Positions 25,610 through 34,674 of a DNA stretch of 64,000 nt are shown here, one piece after another. Location: NCBI GenBank assembly GCA_964451955.1, contig CAYVKG010000013.1, forward strand, positions 4,592 to 68,591, written 5' to 3'. The stretch's first letter is position 1, and each line of letters starts with the position of its first letter. The position numbers and the translations under genes were made by a program. The notes below the pieces were generated by a model. It made no database searches. It was not told the DNA's origin and saw nothing but the letters and a program-made list of their open reading frames with translations. The stretch is from JAPLNB01 sp964451955 (GTDB taxonomy: Bacteria > Planctomycetota > Phycisphaerae > Tepidisphaerales > Tepidisphaeraceae).

Positions 25610-27328
25610 ATGAGACTCATCGTCGCAATCTCAGTGTGTCTGATCTGTACCGCGGGGACGCCCACCACTGTGAAATCGGCTCCGCCTCAAGCGGCTGCCC
25701 CGTGCCCGTATCCCGAGCGGCTTCAGTGGTGGGCCGAGGCCAGGTTCGGCATCTTCGTCCACTGGGGACCCGTGAGCCTCAAGGAAACGGAAATCAGTTG
25801 GTCTCGGGCAAACACCAACCCCAAATGTCCCAACCAGGGCGATATACCCGCCCACGTCTATGACAATCTCTACAAGGACTTCAACCCCACCCGGTTCGAC
25901 GCGGCTCAGTGGGTCAGCACCGCTAAGGCCGCCGGCGCAAAGTACATCGTGCTCACCGCCAAGCACTGCGACGGATTCCTGCTCTGGCACTCAAAGACCA
26001 GCGACTACAACATCGCAGCCACACCCTTCAAACGCGATGTCTGTGCCGAACTGGCTCAGGCCGCACGCGAAAATGGGATCAGGATCGGCTGGTACTTCTC
26101 TCCAATGGACTGGCGCGATCCCGACTTCCGCACCGACCGCAACCCGGCTTTCCTCGCCCGCATGCGGACCCAGCTGCGCGAATTGCTCACCGCCTACGGG
26201 CCCATCGACCTCCTCTGGTTTGATTGGGACTCGCGCGAGCCCATGTACGATCAGGAAGGCACATACAAACTCGTCAAGAGCCTGCAGCCCAAGATGATCA
26301 TCAATAACCGCCTCGATCTCGGCCCGCACAACAACGACCGTCAGATACTCTCCGCCAACGCTGAGTACTACACCCCCGAACAATCCGTGGGAGCCTATGA
26401 TGATCAGCGTCCTTGGGAATCCTGCATGACCACCTCCCGGCGAGGACAATGGGCCTGGGGTGGGGCTAATGACGGCGTAAAGTCACTCGAAACCTGCCTG
26501 GCCATGCTCATCCGTTGCGCGGGCGGCGATGGCAACATGCTCCTTAACGTCGGACCCATGCCAACCGGCCAAATCCCCCCCGAACAGGCCGACTTGCTCA
26601 AGAAGATGGGCCAATGGCTCTCCGAATACGGCCAAACCATCTACGGAACACGCGGAGGCCCCTTCAAGCCGGGTGACTATGGCGTCTCCACACGAAAAAA
26701 CAACACCATCTACCTGCACATTCTCGAATGGCAGGATGATGTCTTACAACTACCAGCTATTCCGGGGAAAGTCGTCAAGGCCAATGTCCTGACCGGCGGC
26801 AAGGTCAACGTTCGCCAAACCGACTCGGGTTTGGAAATCTCCCTCGCCCAGCAGGACCGCCATCCAATCGACACCATCGTCGCGATCGAACTCGATCGTT
26901 CCGCCCTCGACCTCCCCGCCATCACCGTCCCCGACCCCGTGTCGCTCGCCACCGGGGCAATAGCCACCGCCTCCAACGTTTTTCAGAACCAGCCTCAGTA
27001 TGGCCCTGACAAAGCAATCGATGGCGACAGCGAAACCCGATGGGCAACCGACAGCGGCACCAAGGCCGCATGGCTGGAACTCGACCTCCGAGCCCCCACC
27101 ACGCTCAGCCGAGCTCTCATCAAGCAGGCCTACCCCGAACTCAAAAGGATCCGCAAGTTCTCCATCGAGTACCGCCAAGCCGACCAATGGCTCGTCGCCT
27201 ATCGCGGAGAAGATCTCCCGCCCACTCTCGTTGCCAAGTTCCCACTCATCACCACCCAACACATTCGACTCCATATCTCCGAAGCCACCGACGGCCCCAC
27301 CATCTCCGAATTTCAGTTATTCCGATAA
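25610..27328 (+). CDS. Alpha-L-fucosidase (GH29) with C-terminal discoidin-like domain
   Basis: ATG 25610, after GAGGA, gives 572 aa with a signal peptide ending near residue 24. Residues 35-350 are the GH29 barrel: RLQWWAEARFGIFVHWGP, YIVLTAKHCDGFLLWHSKTS, IGWYFSPMDWRDPDF, and IDLLWFDWDS containing the expected nucleophile aspartate. GGDGNMLLNVGPMPTG is a further family block. Residues 455-570 (ATASNVFQNQPQYGPDKAID, SEFQLFR) match an F5/8 type C (CBM32-like) domain for glycan binding. It releases fucose from polysaccharides outside the cytoplasm. Base use is less C-biased than adjacent genes. Confidence 0.93.
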   Translation: MRLIVAISVCLICTAGTPTTVKSAPPQAAAPCPYPERLQWWAEARFGIFVHWGPVSLKETEISWSRANTNPKCPNQGDIPAHVYDNLYKDFNPTRFDAAQWVSTAKAAGAKYIVLTAKHCDGFLLWHSKTSDYNIAATPFKRDVCAELAQAARENGIRIGWYFSPMDWRDPDFRTDRNPAFLARMRTQLRELLTAYGPIDLLWFDWDSREPMYDQEGTYKLVKSLQPKMIINNRLDLGPHNNDRQILSANAEYYTPEQSVGAYDDQRPWESCMTTSRRGQWAWGGANDGVKSLETCLAMLIRCAGGDGNMLLNVGPMPTGQIPPEQADLLKKMGQWLSEYGQTIYGTRGGPFKPGDYGVSTRKNNTIYLHILEWQDDVLQLPAIPGKVVKANVLTGGKVNVRQTDSGLEISLAQQDRHPIDTIVAIELDRSALDLPAITVPDPVSLATGAIATASNVFQNQPQYGPDKAIDGDSETRWATDSGTKAAWLELDLRAPTTLSRALIKQAYPELKRIRKFSIEYRQADQWLVAYRGEDLPPTLVAKFPLITTQHIRLHISEATDGPTISEFQLFR

Positions 27329-27564
27329 CAAACTCGTCTCCGACCCAACACGTCGCGCAGGCACTCATCCCGTCACAGGATCCCAGACTCACTGCCCCCA
27401 TGTCCCCATCAGCAACAATCCCTGCGCCACTTCCCTGGAACCCTTCGCCCTCGCCTCCTTCCCCATCCTCAACTGATCTCCCCGAAAATGCACCGACCAA
27501 GTCGGCATAGCCATCTTGCCGGTACTCTTCCCTTCTTGGCCATTCATGTCATCGCTCGCCAATC

Positions 27565-28926
27565 CTACCACCCAGGATCCGGCCTCACCTTAGCCTGCAA
27601 TCCCTTCGGCCCCACGATGTACAGCGGGCTCTCGCCCAACGGCACCGGCAGACTCCTCGTCCGCACCGGGTCCATCGGCACTTCTCTTCTAACGCCAAAA
27701 ACATCGTGAAACGTCAACCCCTTCTCATTATTCACCCTCACATATCCAAACGGCTTCACGCTCCATCCCACCATCATGTCCTCCCCCTTCTGCTCATCCC
27801 GGAACACCGCGACCCAAACCTCGGGCCCCCACGCGTCATTCCTCACCCACTTCTTCCCCTCTAGCATCTTCGTCATCCATGCATATGCATAATATCCATA
27901 CTTGGGCGTCAGATCATTCCTCATCAGCCCGACCATGTCGGCCTGGTCAAACTGCCGCGTCCCGCCATCCTTCAGCGTCCACCAGAACACCTTCTCCACC
28001 TTCCGCGACGCAATCGAAATCACATAGAATCTCACCAACAGATCCGCCTGCCGCAACTCGCTCGTCCCATACGGATGAATGTGAGTGTTCCAGCAAATCT
28101 CGGTTACCCACATCGGCTTCCGCTCCCCAAACTTGTCCATCACCTTCCCCAGTTCCTCCGCCTGGTCCTCATAACTCATCCTCACCAACGCATAGTCCGG
28201 CGTTAGATCATGCTTGTGCCAACTCTTCACGTACTGATCCAGTTCCCACCAGTCAAACCGATCCTCCGGATTTGACGGCGGCCGATACGGATGAAAACAC
28301 GCAATGTCAAAGCAGTCATACGGCACCTGCTTCAGGATCCGCTCCGCCCAAATCACGTCGCAGAATGCCATATTCAGCCCCAGCACCTTCGCTTCAGGAT
28401 TCGCCTCATGGATCGCCTTCCCGCTCGCCGCCAACAACTTCGCGTACTGCTCCGGCGTCCCGTTCCAGTACCCCCCGTTCGGCTCATTCCAGATCTGCCA
28501 GTAATCCACCTTCCCCCGATACCGCTTCACCGCCGCCGTCGCAAACTTGCAGTATGCCTCCACCCCCTCCCCGGTCCTCGGATCCCAGAACCTCGGTGCC
28601 GTCGTAAGGTCCCCAAATATTGTCACCCCATGCTCATGACACAGCTTAACCAGCCGATCATACCCCGCCCAGTCATACACACCCCTCTCCTTCTCAATCC
28701 GCCGCCACGTGAAATCCTGCCGCCCCCACTTGATCCCCGCTCTCCGCATCGCCTCCAATCGCTTCTCCAAATCCGGAGTCTCCGGCCCAAACGCCGTGTT
28801 GATCCCGAACGCCGACCCTCCCATCAACTCGCTCCCCCTCTCACGCTCCGGCAAGTCAAACCGAATCTCCGCCCACGCCCACCCACTCACAAGAGCGACC
28901 ACCACACTGATGTGCCACCGCCACAT
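27565..28926 (-). CDS. Secreted clan GH-A glycoside hydrolase
   Basis: ATG 28926 (AGGGG six bases upstream) gives 453 aa with a signal peptide, MWRWHISVVVALVSGWAWA. The barrel shows GIKWGRQDFTWRRIEKERG, YDRLVKLCHEHGVTIFGDL, then WQIWNEPN, the Asn-Glu pair with the acid/base at about residue 150, and WVTEICWNTH with the nucleophile glutamate at about 275. This pattern is shared by GH39 and GH5-like families; the exact family and substrate are not clear. A small beta-rich C-terminal domain follows (residues 365-450). Convergent with the GH29 gene. Confidence 0.82.
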   Translation of the reverse strand: MWRWHISVVVALVSGWAWAEIRFDLPERERGSELMGGSAFGINTAFGPETPDLEKRLEAMRRAGIKWGRQDFTWRRIEKERGVYDWAGYDRLVKLCHEHGVTIFGDLTTAPRFWDPRTGEGVEAYCKFATAAVKRYRGKVDYWQIWNEPNGGYWNGTPEQYAKLLAASGKAIHEANPEAKVLGLNMAFCDVIWAERILKQVPYDCFDIACFHPYRPPSNPEDRFDWWELDQYVKSWHKHDLTPDYALVRMSYEDQAEELGKVMDKFGERKPMWVTEICWNTHIHPYGTSELRQADLLVRFYVISIASRKVEKVFWWTLKDGGTRQFDQADMVGLMRNDLTPKYGYYAYAWMTKMLEGKKWVRNDAWGPEVWVAVFRDEQKGEDMMVGWSVKPFGYVRVNNEKGLTFHDVFGVRREVPMDPVRTRSLPVPLGESPLYIVGPKGLQAKVRPDPGW

Positions 28927-29046
28927 GCCAAACCCCTTCCTCCCCGATCCTTCGAGCCTCATGCAGACAACGCCACAACAAGCTACCTTCCCAAGACGAA
29001 CCCTGTTGCCCGAATGGGCAATCGACATCTGGCAATCGGCTATCAC

Positions 29047-29625
29047 CTACAACGCCGGCTCCTCCAGCGGCACTGGACAGATCTCCTTCCGCCTACACCC
29101 CTTACACCTCCGCCCCTCCCAGATCGCGTTGAACTGCTCCAAAACCCCATCAATCAACCCTGCCGACGTCGTCCAAATCCCCATCTCGAAATTCCGCTTT
29201 CCCTCGCCTTTCGCCCCCAGACCCGCCCCGGTTAGGTTCGCGCTGCCCAGATACATCCGCTGGCAATCCACGATCACCGCCTTCGCATGCAACCTCGGAC
29301 ACCGCCGAATCGTCAGCCCGCTCGGCAGTTCCCGCTTCAACTCCACCAGTGCCGCGCTGCTGGGCGTCCCCGCGTGCAGCAGCCTGATCTCCACCCCTTC
29401 CTCCGCCAAGTCCCTCAAATGCACCACAATCGACCTGGCCCGCCGCTTCCCCTCCGCCGGCACCAGCATCGCCTTGAAATCCGCCGTCATGATGTCCACC
29501 CCCACCTTCGCCCCCAGAATCCCATCCAACACCACCCGCGCAAAATGCCCCTCATTCACGACCAGCACACCCTCTCCCCTCGCTCCTTCCATTCGCTCTT
29601 CAACCGCATGCAACAACCGCTTCAT
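29047..29625 (-). CDS. Phospholipase D-like protein with C-terminal CxxC motif
   Basis: A 192-aa protein without signal peptide. RLHAKAVIVD (about residue 112) is one HxKx4D motif, followed by MYLGSANLTGAG, the GSAN block of the PLD superfamily. Only one HKD copy is present, as in Nuc-type endonucleases that dimerise. The end, CKGCRRKEICPVP, adds three cysteines that could bind a metal. It could hydrolyse phosphodiester bonds in nucleic acid or lipid; substrate unknown. It lies upstream of the GH gene on the same strand and diverges from the CBS gene. Confidence 0.75.
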   Translation of the reverse strand: MKRLLHAVEERMEGARGEGVLVVNEGHFARVVLDGILGAKVGVDIMTADFKAMLVPAEGKRRARSIVVHLRDLAEEGVEIRLLHAGTPSSAALVELKRELPSGLTIRRCPRLHAKAVIVDCQRMYLGSANLTGAGLGAKGEGKRNFEMGIWTTSAGLIDGVLEQFNAIWEGRRCKGCRRKEICPVPLEEPAL

Positions 29626-29702
29626 ACCCTACCCTATCGGCCACAACCGCCCTCGCCCGTGCGACAATCACGCCTCGCCCCACATTGTTAATTTATTCAC
29701 AA

Positions 29703-29719
29703 GATGGCAATCCGCCATC
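29703..29719. repeat. Short inverted repeat in a divergent promoter region
   Basis: GATGGC (29703-29708) pairs with GCCATC (29714-29719) around AATCC, next to an AT-rich stretch (TTGTTAATTTATTC), between the PLD-like and CBS genes. Possible operator; unsupported beyond symmetry. Confidence 0.3.
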
Positions 29720-29777
29720 CTCATGCCTATGAACACACAGCAACGCTTGGGATCTGTCATGACCTCTGGAGTCACTC

Positions 29778-30215
29778 ATGCCCACCGTCAAGGATGTCCT
29801 CGCCGTTAAGGGTCCAGCCGTTCACGAAGTCGACGCCGCCGCAACCGTCCTCGACGCAACCCGCATCATGAACCAGCATCAAATCGGCGCGCTAGTCGTC
29901 ACCGCCCAAAAGCGAGTCGTTGGCGTCTTCACAGAACGCGATGTCCTCCGCCGTGTCGTTGCCGAAGAACGCGCCCCAGGCTCCGTGCTCGTCGCCGACG
30001 TCATGACCCGCCAAGTCATCTTCTGCCACCCCGATACCGAACTCGACGAAGCCGCCCGTATACTCCGCGACCGCCGTATCCGACACCTCCCCGTGTGCGA
30101 CCGTGCCGGCCAACTCGTCGGCCTCGTCTCCATCGGCGACATCAACGCCCACCACGCCTCCGCCCAAGAGGCCCACATCCACTTCCTCCATGACTACTGC
30201 TTCGGCCGCACATAA
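29778..30215 (+). CDS. CBS-pair protein
   Basis: A 145-aa protein made of two CBS motifs and little else. The first is ATVLDATRIMNQHQIGALVV with GVFTERDVLRR; the second is DELDEAARILRDRRIRHLPV with GLVSIGDINAHH. ATG 29778 follows GGAG. Stand-alone CBS pairs bind adenine nucleotides or S-adenosylmethionine and often regulate other proteins; the partner here is not evident. It is a single gene between a divergent PLD-like gene and a convergent lipoprotein gene 7 bp away. Confidence 0.9.
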   Translation: MPTVKDVLAVKGPAVHEVDAAATVLDATRIMNQHQIGALVVTAQKRVVGVFTERDVLRRVVAEERAPGSVLVADVMTRQVIFCHPDTELDEAARILRDRRIRHLPVCDRAGQLVGLVSIGDINAHHASAQEAHIHFLHDYCFGRT

Positions 30216-30222
30216 GCCACCG

Positions 30223-30900
30223 TCACGGCACCGAAACCCTCAAATCATCAAACTCCGTCACACTGTCCCCCTTCGTCCACAGCCCCACACGCCCGGCCTC
30301 CTTGAGACTATCATCCGCCGTCTGAATCAGCATCTTCCCATCCATCCTCACCTCCAGATCCCTACCCACAGCCTTTAGCGTCAGCGTATGCCACGTCCCC
30401 ACCCCCGGCGGCATCACCCGCTCCACGCCGCCAAGCTGCTTCTGCTTGCCCCCTTCAACCTTGTACAACTCCACATTACCCTCTAGCCCATCTGCCTTCG
30501 CAACATAGTAGTTCTCCTTGTCCCGGTATCTCACCACAATTCCCGCCGCTTGATCCACTCTCCCCGAGATCGGCTTGAACGCAACCGTCACTGACACGTC
30601 CGCCGCCTCCAAGTCCTCCAACACGCATACCGGAAACCGCCCGCTCGTTGCCTCCTGGCTCAATTGCACCAATACCTTCTTTCCCTTCGCCGCAGTCGCG
30701 TCCTCCCTCACGAACCACTCCCCCGCCGAGCCGGGTCCCGTCGTTGCCATCGCAAAACCCGCCGGTTTGTGCCCCACCTTCATGTTTTCAAAATCCACGA
30801 CCACCCCCGCTTCCAGTGTGCCCCTAGTATTCTGCCCCACTGAATCCTTCGCACACCCCGCCGCCATCGTTACCAAGGCAACCCACAATACGATCTTCAT
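30223..30900 (-). CDS. Lipoprotein with concanavalin/DUF1080-like domain
   Basis: ATG 30900, with GAAAGG upstream, gives 225 aa. The N-terminus MKIVLWVALVTMAAGC is a lipoprotein signal with the lipid-bearing cysteine at 16. The remainder has the beta-sandwich pattern of DUF1080/LamG-like proteins: AAGIVVRYRDKENYYVAKAD, WHTLTLKAVGRDLEVRMDGK and EAGRVGLWTKGDSVTEFDDL. Such domains bind or cleave glycosides (3-keto-disaccharide hydrolases) in planctomycetes and bacteroidetes; catalytic residues are not defined here, so a binding role is equally possible. Confidence 0.8.
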   Translation of the reverse strand: MKIVLWVALVTMAAGCAKDSVGQNTRGTLEAGVVVDFENMKVGHKPAGFAMATTGPGSAGEWFVREDATAAKGKKVLVQLSQEATSGRFPVCVLEDLEAADVSVTVAFKPISGRVDQAAGIVVRYRDKENYYVAKADGLEGNVELYKVEGGKQKQLGGVERVMPPGVGTWHTLTLKAVGRDLEVRMDGKMLIQTADDSLKEAGRVGLWTKGDSVTEFDDLRVSVP

Positions 30901-31345
30901 CGCGACCCGCCTTTCTTCGCAGTCCAACCCATAATACCGCCTTCGCCCCGAAATGCCCGCGGCCCCCGCTGGACCCCATGTCGCACGTGCGCCTGCGTCG
31001 TGGCGATATGGGCCCCCTTCTCCATACCGGAACTTGGGGGCGGAGAATCTGCGGGAAGGGGAAGGCGGGAGCCGATCAATGCCCCCGTTCCCGGTTGCTC
31101 ACGATTGCCTAGTTGTCGAACGGACCAATTACACTGCCAGATTATGCCCACCGGCGATGGCAGCTATCGTCCCGCATGACCCTGACTGTCCCGCCGATTC
31201 CGGAGGTCCCCGAAAAACCAAATACCTGTCGGCCGACAGCTATCGGCACCGCTGAGGAACCCCCAAACCCCGTTCTTGACCCCGCCAAAGCCGTTAACCC
31301 CCCAGTCGCACCCCCAAAATCGTCCCCGAAATTCAAACCGACCAT
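30901..31345. other. Intergenic region with a 14-bp palindrome
   Basis: No coding frame with recognisable features. It contains the perfect palindrome CTGTCGGCCGACAG at 31226-31239. The promoter of the upstream lipoprotein gene should lie near its left edge but is not obvious. Confidence 0.45.
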
Positions 31346-31370
31346 TAAAAAACCCCCGGAAATCCGGGGG
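31346..31370 (-). terminator. Rho-independent terminator of the tRNA unit
   Basis: CCCCCGG (31353-31359) pairs with CCGGGGG (31364-31370) around AAAT; on the minus strand six T follow directly. It lies seven bases past the tRNA 3' end. Confidence 0.93.
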
Positions 31371-31377
31371 TCTCAAG

Positions 31378-31448
31378 TGGAGCCACGGGGAATCGAACCC
31401 CGATTTGCTGAATGCGATTCAGCCGTCATCCCGTTAGACCATGGCCCC
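31378..31448 (-). tRNA. tRNA-Ala (anticodon CGC)
   Basis: The minus strand folds into a full cloverleaf of 71 nt. Acceptor GGGGCCA pairs with TGGCTCC and includes the G3-U70 wobble that identifies alanine tRNAs. The D stem is short. Anticodon stem GCTGA/TCAGC encloses ATCGCAT, so U33 is followed by CGC. The T arm CGGGG-TTCGATT-CCCCG is perfect, and the discriminator is A. CCA is not encoded. Anticodon CGC reads GCG codons. It stands alone with its own promoter and terminator. Confidence 0.87.
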
Positions 31449-31461
31449 GGGATTGGGAATG

Positions 31462-31489
31462 ATATTAGCTGCGGCGGCCGGTTCGTCAA
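31462..31489 (-). promoter_or_regulatory. Sigma-70 promoter of the tRNA
   Basis: On the minus strand TTGACG (31489-31484) and TAATAT (31467-31462) are 16 bp apart, matching the -35 box at five and the -10 box at four to five positions. Transcription would start about seven bases before the tRNA 5' end at 31448. Confidence 0.7.
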
Positions 31490-31970
31490 GCCGCCAGAGC
31501 AACACGAATACCCGATTCCGGGATGATGGTCGTCCCTCAATCCGAAACTGAATAAGCCTCTCAATGCGAGTGGCAGAATGACCACAATCCGAGTGCTGGC
31601 TACCCCAAGAAATGGAATCGGGGCAAACGCCTTGGAAGTTCATGCTGACTAAAACGCCCAGGGTAGATGGGCAAGCGATCCTGCTTCTGAAACCACGCCC
31701 CACCACGAGCGCGGCATGAGTACTTTTGGACAAATGGCTTTATGTAACTAATTGTCACGGAATTGTCATATTCGCGTGCTATGCTGAATCCAAGAATGGG
31801 TCTGAGAAGGGAATGTCCTTCCCAGCAATGTGAAGAGACTTCTTTCGGCAGACTTTGTGTGCCTGGCGACGGATTTCGAGCAGATCTGCCGCCTGTGGCA
31901 GGGTTTGTATGTTGTCTTTCTTGGGCGCAGGCTAACTGTTCTGCGGCCTGTCTAACACGAGGCAAAGGAA
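31490..31970. other. Intergenic region upstream of the ArsR gene
   Basis: No gene is recognisable. AATTGTCA occurs twice at 31750-31757 and 31761-31768, an 11-bp direct repeat about 200 bp before the ArsR gene, which could be a regulator site. No clean promoter pair was found. Confidence 0.4.
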
Positions 31971-32327
31971 ATGATCAGCAACCTGGAGGCGAAGACGGCG
32001 TCAAGACGGGAACAGGGCGTATCGGAACAGGATCTGGATCAGCTTTCGTCGCTTTTCCGTCTTCTTTCGGACAAGACACGGTTGAGTATTTTGCTCCATT
32101 TGGCCGAGGGCGAGCGGAACGTCACAGATCTCTGTGAAGAGCTTGGTTTGCCTCAACCGACCGTCAGCCACCATCTTGGCCTGCTGCGGATGAACAACGT
32201 CGTCGGAAATCGCCGACACGGAAAGCAGGTCTTCTATACACTGAATGCCAGCGACCATGACGGGCACAATCTCATGGAATTCGCGGTCCAGAACCTGGCG
32301 GTGCAGGTCACTCCGCGCACTAAGTAG
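31971..32327 (+). CDS. ArsR/SmtB-family transcriptional regulator
   Basis: ATG 31971 follows AAAGGA; 118 aa. Residues 22-95 are the winged helix: LSSLFRLLSDKTRLSILLHL, DLCEELGLPQPTVSHHLGLL (recognition helix) and GKQVFYTLN (wing). The metal-sensing ELCVCD motif is changed to VTDLCEELG, keeping one cysteine, so the effector may not be a metal. No transporter or metal-resistance gene is adjacent. The neighbouring sigma-54 regulator gene is convergent. Confidence 0.9.
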   Translation: MISNLEAKTASRREQGVSEQDLDQLSSLFRLLSDKTRLSILLHLAEGERNVTDLCEELGLPQPTVSHHLGLLRMNNVVGNRRHGKQVFYTLNASDHDGHNLMEFAVQNLAVQVTPRTK

Positions 32328-32361
32328 AACCCTGCCGCCAAACGCATCGGGTTTGGGTAGG

Positions 32362-33813
32362 TCAGTCGGTTGGCGAATCAACTTGAGCCGCTGGAGCAGA
32401 CGATGGCCTTTGTTCCAGCGGCGAGTTTGTTTTCAGTCTGTTATAGAGCGTCCGAAGGCTGATGCCGAGGGATCTGGCGGCTGCGCTTTTGTTGCCATCG
32501 TGTTGGCGCAGGGCCTGTTGGATCATCAGCCATTCAACCTGCGCAATGGTCCCCGAAGGCACAACACACCCAAGGTTCGTCTTCTTCTCGGTCGGTGCAG
32601 CGAAAGGCAGGCCGAGGTGCTCAGGTTGAACACTAACCTGATCGCAGAGGATTTTCGCACGCTCGATAACGTTCCTCAATTCGCGGATGTTGCCGGGCCA
32701 CCCGTACCGCAGCATCTGTTCCAAGGCTGCAACCGAGAAATTTCTGGCCTGAGCGCCCGGCACGTGGATGGTCCTGAGAAGGTGATTGGCGATGTCAGGC
32801 AGGTCCTCTAGGATCTCTCGGAGAGGTGGCAGAACAAGTTCAAAGGTCGCCAGGCGGTAAAACAGGTCCTTCCGGAATCGACCGGAGGCAACATCTTTCC
32901 GCAGATCCCGGTTGGTGGCGGCTATGACGCGAACGTCCGTACGGTACACCTCGCTGTCACCGACCCGGCGAGCTTCCCCATTTTCCAGAAGCCGCAGGAA
33001 TTTGGCCTGTATGTCCACAGGCACGTCGCCAACTTCATCAAGAAAAAGCGTGCCGCGCGAGGCGGCAAGGACGAGTCCACGGTGATCGCGGTTTGCGCCG
33101 GTAAAAGCGCCCTTGCGATGTCCAAACAATTCGCTCTCCGCGAGTTCGCGAGGCAGGGCAGCACAGTTGACGGGAACGAAAGCGCTGTCTCTTCGGGCAC
33201 TCTGGAGGTGGATCATCCGAGCCGCGATCTCCTTGCCTGTTCCGGTCTCCCCGCAGATGAGCACCGAGGCGCTGGTGGGCGCAACGCGAGCAATTAGGTC
33301 CTTCGCGGTGGCCATCGCGGCAGCCGACCCAATCAGACTGAGTGACGCTTGCCGGGTAACAATCTGCTGCTTGAGCACGCGGTTCTCGTCCCGGAGACGC
33401 TGCTGTTGCACAAGGCGTTCGATGCGTTGCTCCAGTTCGGCAATGCGGCACGGCTTGACGAGGTAGTCATAAGCACCGAGCCGAATCGCCTGAATAGCCG
33501 AATTAAGGTCCGCGTTGCCCGTGAGAATGATGATGGCACATTCGTCGCCACGATCCGCTACTTCGCGAAGAAGATCAATCCCCGAGCCGTCAGGCAGGTG
33601 CAGATCCAGCAGAATCACATCGAATGCTCGGCTACAGAGCCGGGATCGAGCGTCGTCCAGCGAATAGGCGACAGTGGCTTCCACAAGGTGGTGAAGCTCG
33701 GATGCCCAGAGTTTGGCAAGAGGCTGTTCGTCCTCAACAATAAGGACGCTGAGGTGGTGATCGGCGACTGCCGGCGCATTCTTCGCATGGACTGATACGC
33801 CGAATCCGTCCAC
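32362..33813 (-). CDS. NtrC-type sigma-54 response regulator
   Basis: A GTG start at 33813 with AGGAG upstream gives 483 aa. Residues 20-135 are a receiver domain (LIVEDE, phospho-acceptor in VILLDLHLPDGSG, lysine in YLVKPCR). Residues 155-390 are the AAA+ domain with GETGTGKE (Walker A), KGAFTGA (sigma-54 contact loop) and GTLFLDEVGD (Walker B). Residues 425-470 are a Fis-type helix-turn-helix (NKSAAARSLGISLRTLYNRL). When phosphorylated it should activate sigma-54 promoters. No histidine kinase is adjacent; the hybrid kinase 7 kb away is the nearest candidate. Confidence 0.95.
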   Translation of the reverse strand: MDGFGVSVHAKNAPAVADHHLSVLIVEDEQPLAKLWASELHHLVEATVAYSLDDARSRLCSRAFDVILLDLHLPDGSGIDLLREVADRGDECAIIILTGNADLNSAIQAIRLGAYDYLVKPCRIAELEQRIERLVQQQRLRDENRVLKQQIVTRQASLSLIGSAAAMATAKDLIARVAPTSASVLICGETGTGKEIAARMIHLQSARRDSAFVPVNCAALPRELAESELFGHRKGAFTGANRDHRGLVLAASRGTLFLDEVGDVPVDIQAKFLRLLENGEARRVGDSEVYRTDVRVIAATNRDLRKDVASGRFRKDLFYRLATFELVLPPLREILEDLPDIANHLLRTIHVPGAQARNFSVAALEQMLRYGWPGNIRELRNVIERAKILCDQVSVQPEHLGLPFAAPTEKKTNLGCVVPSGTIAQVEWLMIQQALRQHDGNKSAAARSLGISLRTLYNRLKTNSPLEQRPSSAPAAQVDSPTD

Positions 33814-34269
33814 AACAGACTCCTTTCCTCAAGTAATCAGCCAGCCCTGTGGATTCCGCCCCTGGCAGAAAGCCAGGGATCCACGCTTGGCACGGTCACA
33901 ACGAATCGAGGCGAATCCCGACAACCCGATTTGCCCGAAGGGGCATTCCAACCGCATCCTACACGAAAGCGACGGAAATATCTGCATGTCAGTTGCCGTG
34001 TTCCAGAGCGATTCGCCCCGGACAGGGCAGGATGCCGTCGAGCGAGCCGCTGCCGACCAGATCGGGTGACGGCGGAACAGCGTGCCCAACGACGGCCAAC
34101 GGAACATCCGGCCAGCCCCCCCCAAACAGGTCAGACGCGCCGGAAACGCCTGTGAGCGACCACCGCTACCAATCCACACGGCATTTTCTTCGCCCGGCAC
34201 GTCCATTATGATCACCTTCCGCAATCGTCATCGATCATCGGTCATTGTCCTGAACTTCAACGGCTCATC
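33814..34269. other. Divergent intergenic region
   Basis: The 456 bp separate the starts of the response regulator (-) and the MazG-like gene (+). Open frames of about 120-130 codons exist on both strands but show no domain-like pattern and overlap each other. No RNA gene or sigma-54 site was recognised. Confidence 0.5.
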
Positions 34270-34554
34270 ATGAATCCCCAAACGCTCACCCTCTCTGCCT
34301 TCCAGCACCACATCTTCGAAAAGTACGAGAAAGTGGACCGCGCAAGGGGAACGCCAAAGACGTTTCTCTGGTTCATCGAAGAGGTCGGTGAACTTGCGAC
34401 GGCGCTCAACGGCACCGATCGCGCAAACCTTGAGGAGGAGTTCGCCGACGTGCTCGCCTGGCTCTGCACGCTCGCCAACATCAATGACATTGACCTGGCA
34501 GCCGTTGTCCAGAAGAAGTACCTCGGCGACAGCGCTCCAGAGGGGCACAAATAG
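34270..34554 (+). CDS. MazG-like nucleotide pyrophosphohydrolase
   Basis: A 94-aa single-domain protein. FIEEVGELATAL gives the ExxE half and EEFADVLAWLCTLANIND the ExxD half of the metal site typical of MazG/all-alpha NTP pyrophosphatases. It should hydrolyse a (d)NTP to the monophosphate and pyrophosphate in the cytoplasm, often as housecleaning. It precedes the ABC unit by 120 bp; no functional link is evident. Confidence 0.85.
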   Translation: MNPQTLTLSAFQHHIFEKYEKVDRARGTPKTFLWFIEEVGELATALNGTDRANLEEEFADVLAWLCTLANINDIDLAAVVQKKYLGDSAPEGHK

Positions 34555-34674
34555 TGGTCTCGCCTGCAACTAAACCCTCCGCCATGCGTCCATCGCCTTG
34601 GTAAGATGATGCGGCGAAAAGGGCGTCAAGTGGTCATGCGCCGCCGCCAAGCGTGTAATTGACGCTCGGGAACC

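Noticed and set aside
33885..33910. A sigma-54 promoter (TTGGCACG) near the response regulator
   Set aside because: The -24 half is present but the -12 GC-containing half is missing at the required spacing.
33829..34224. A 131-codon minus-strand frame just upstream of the response regulator
   Set aside because: No domain pattern, no convincing ribosome site, and an overlapping frame of similar length on the other strand.
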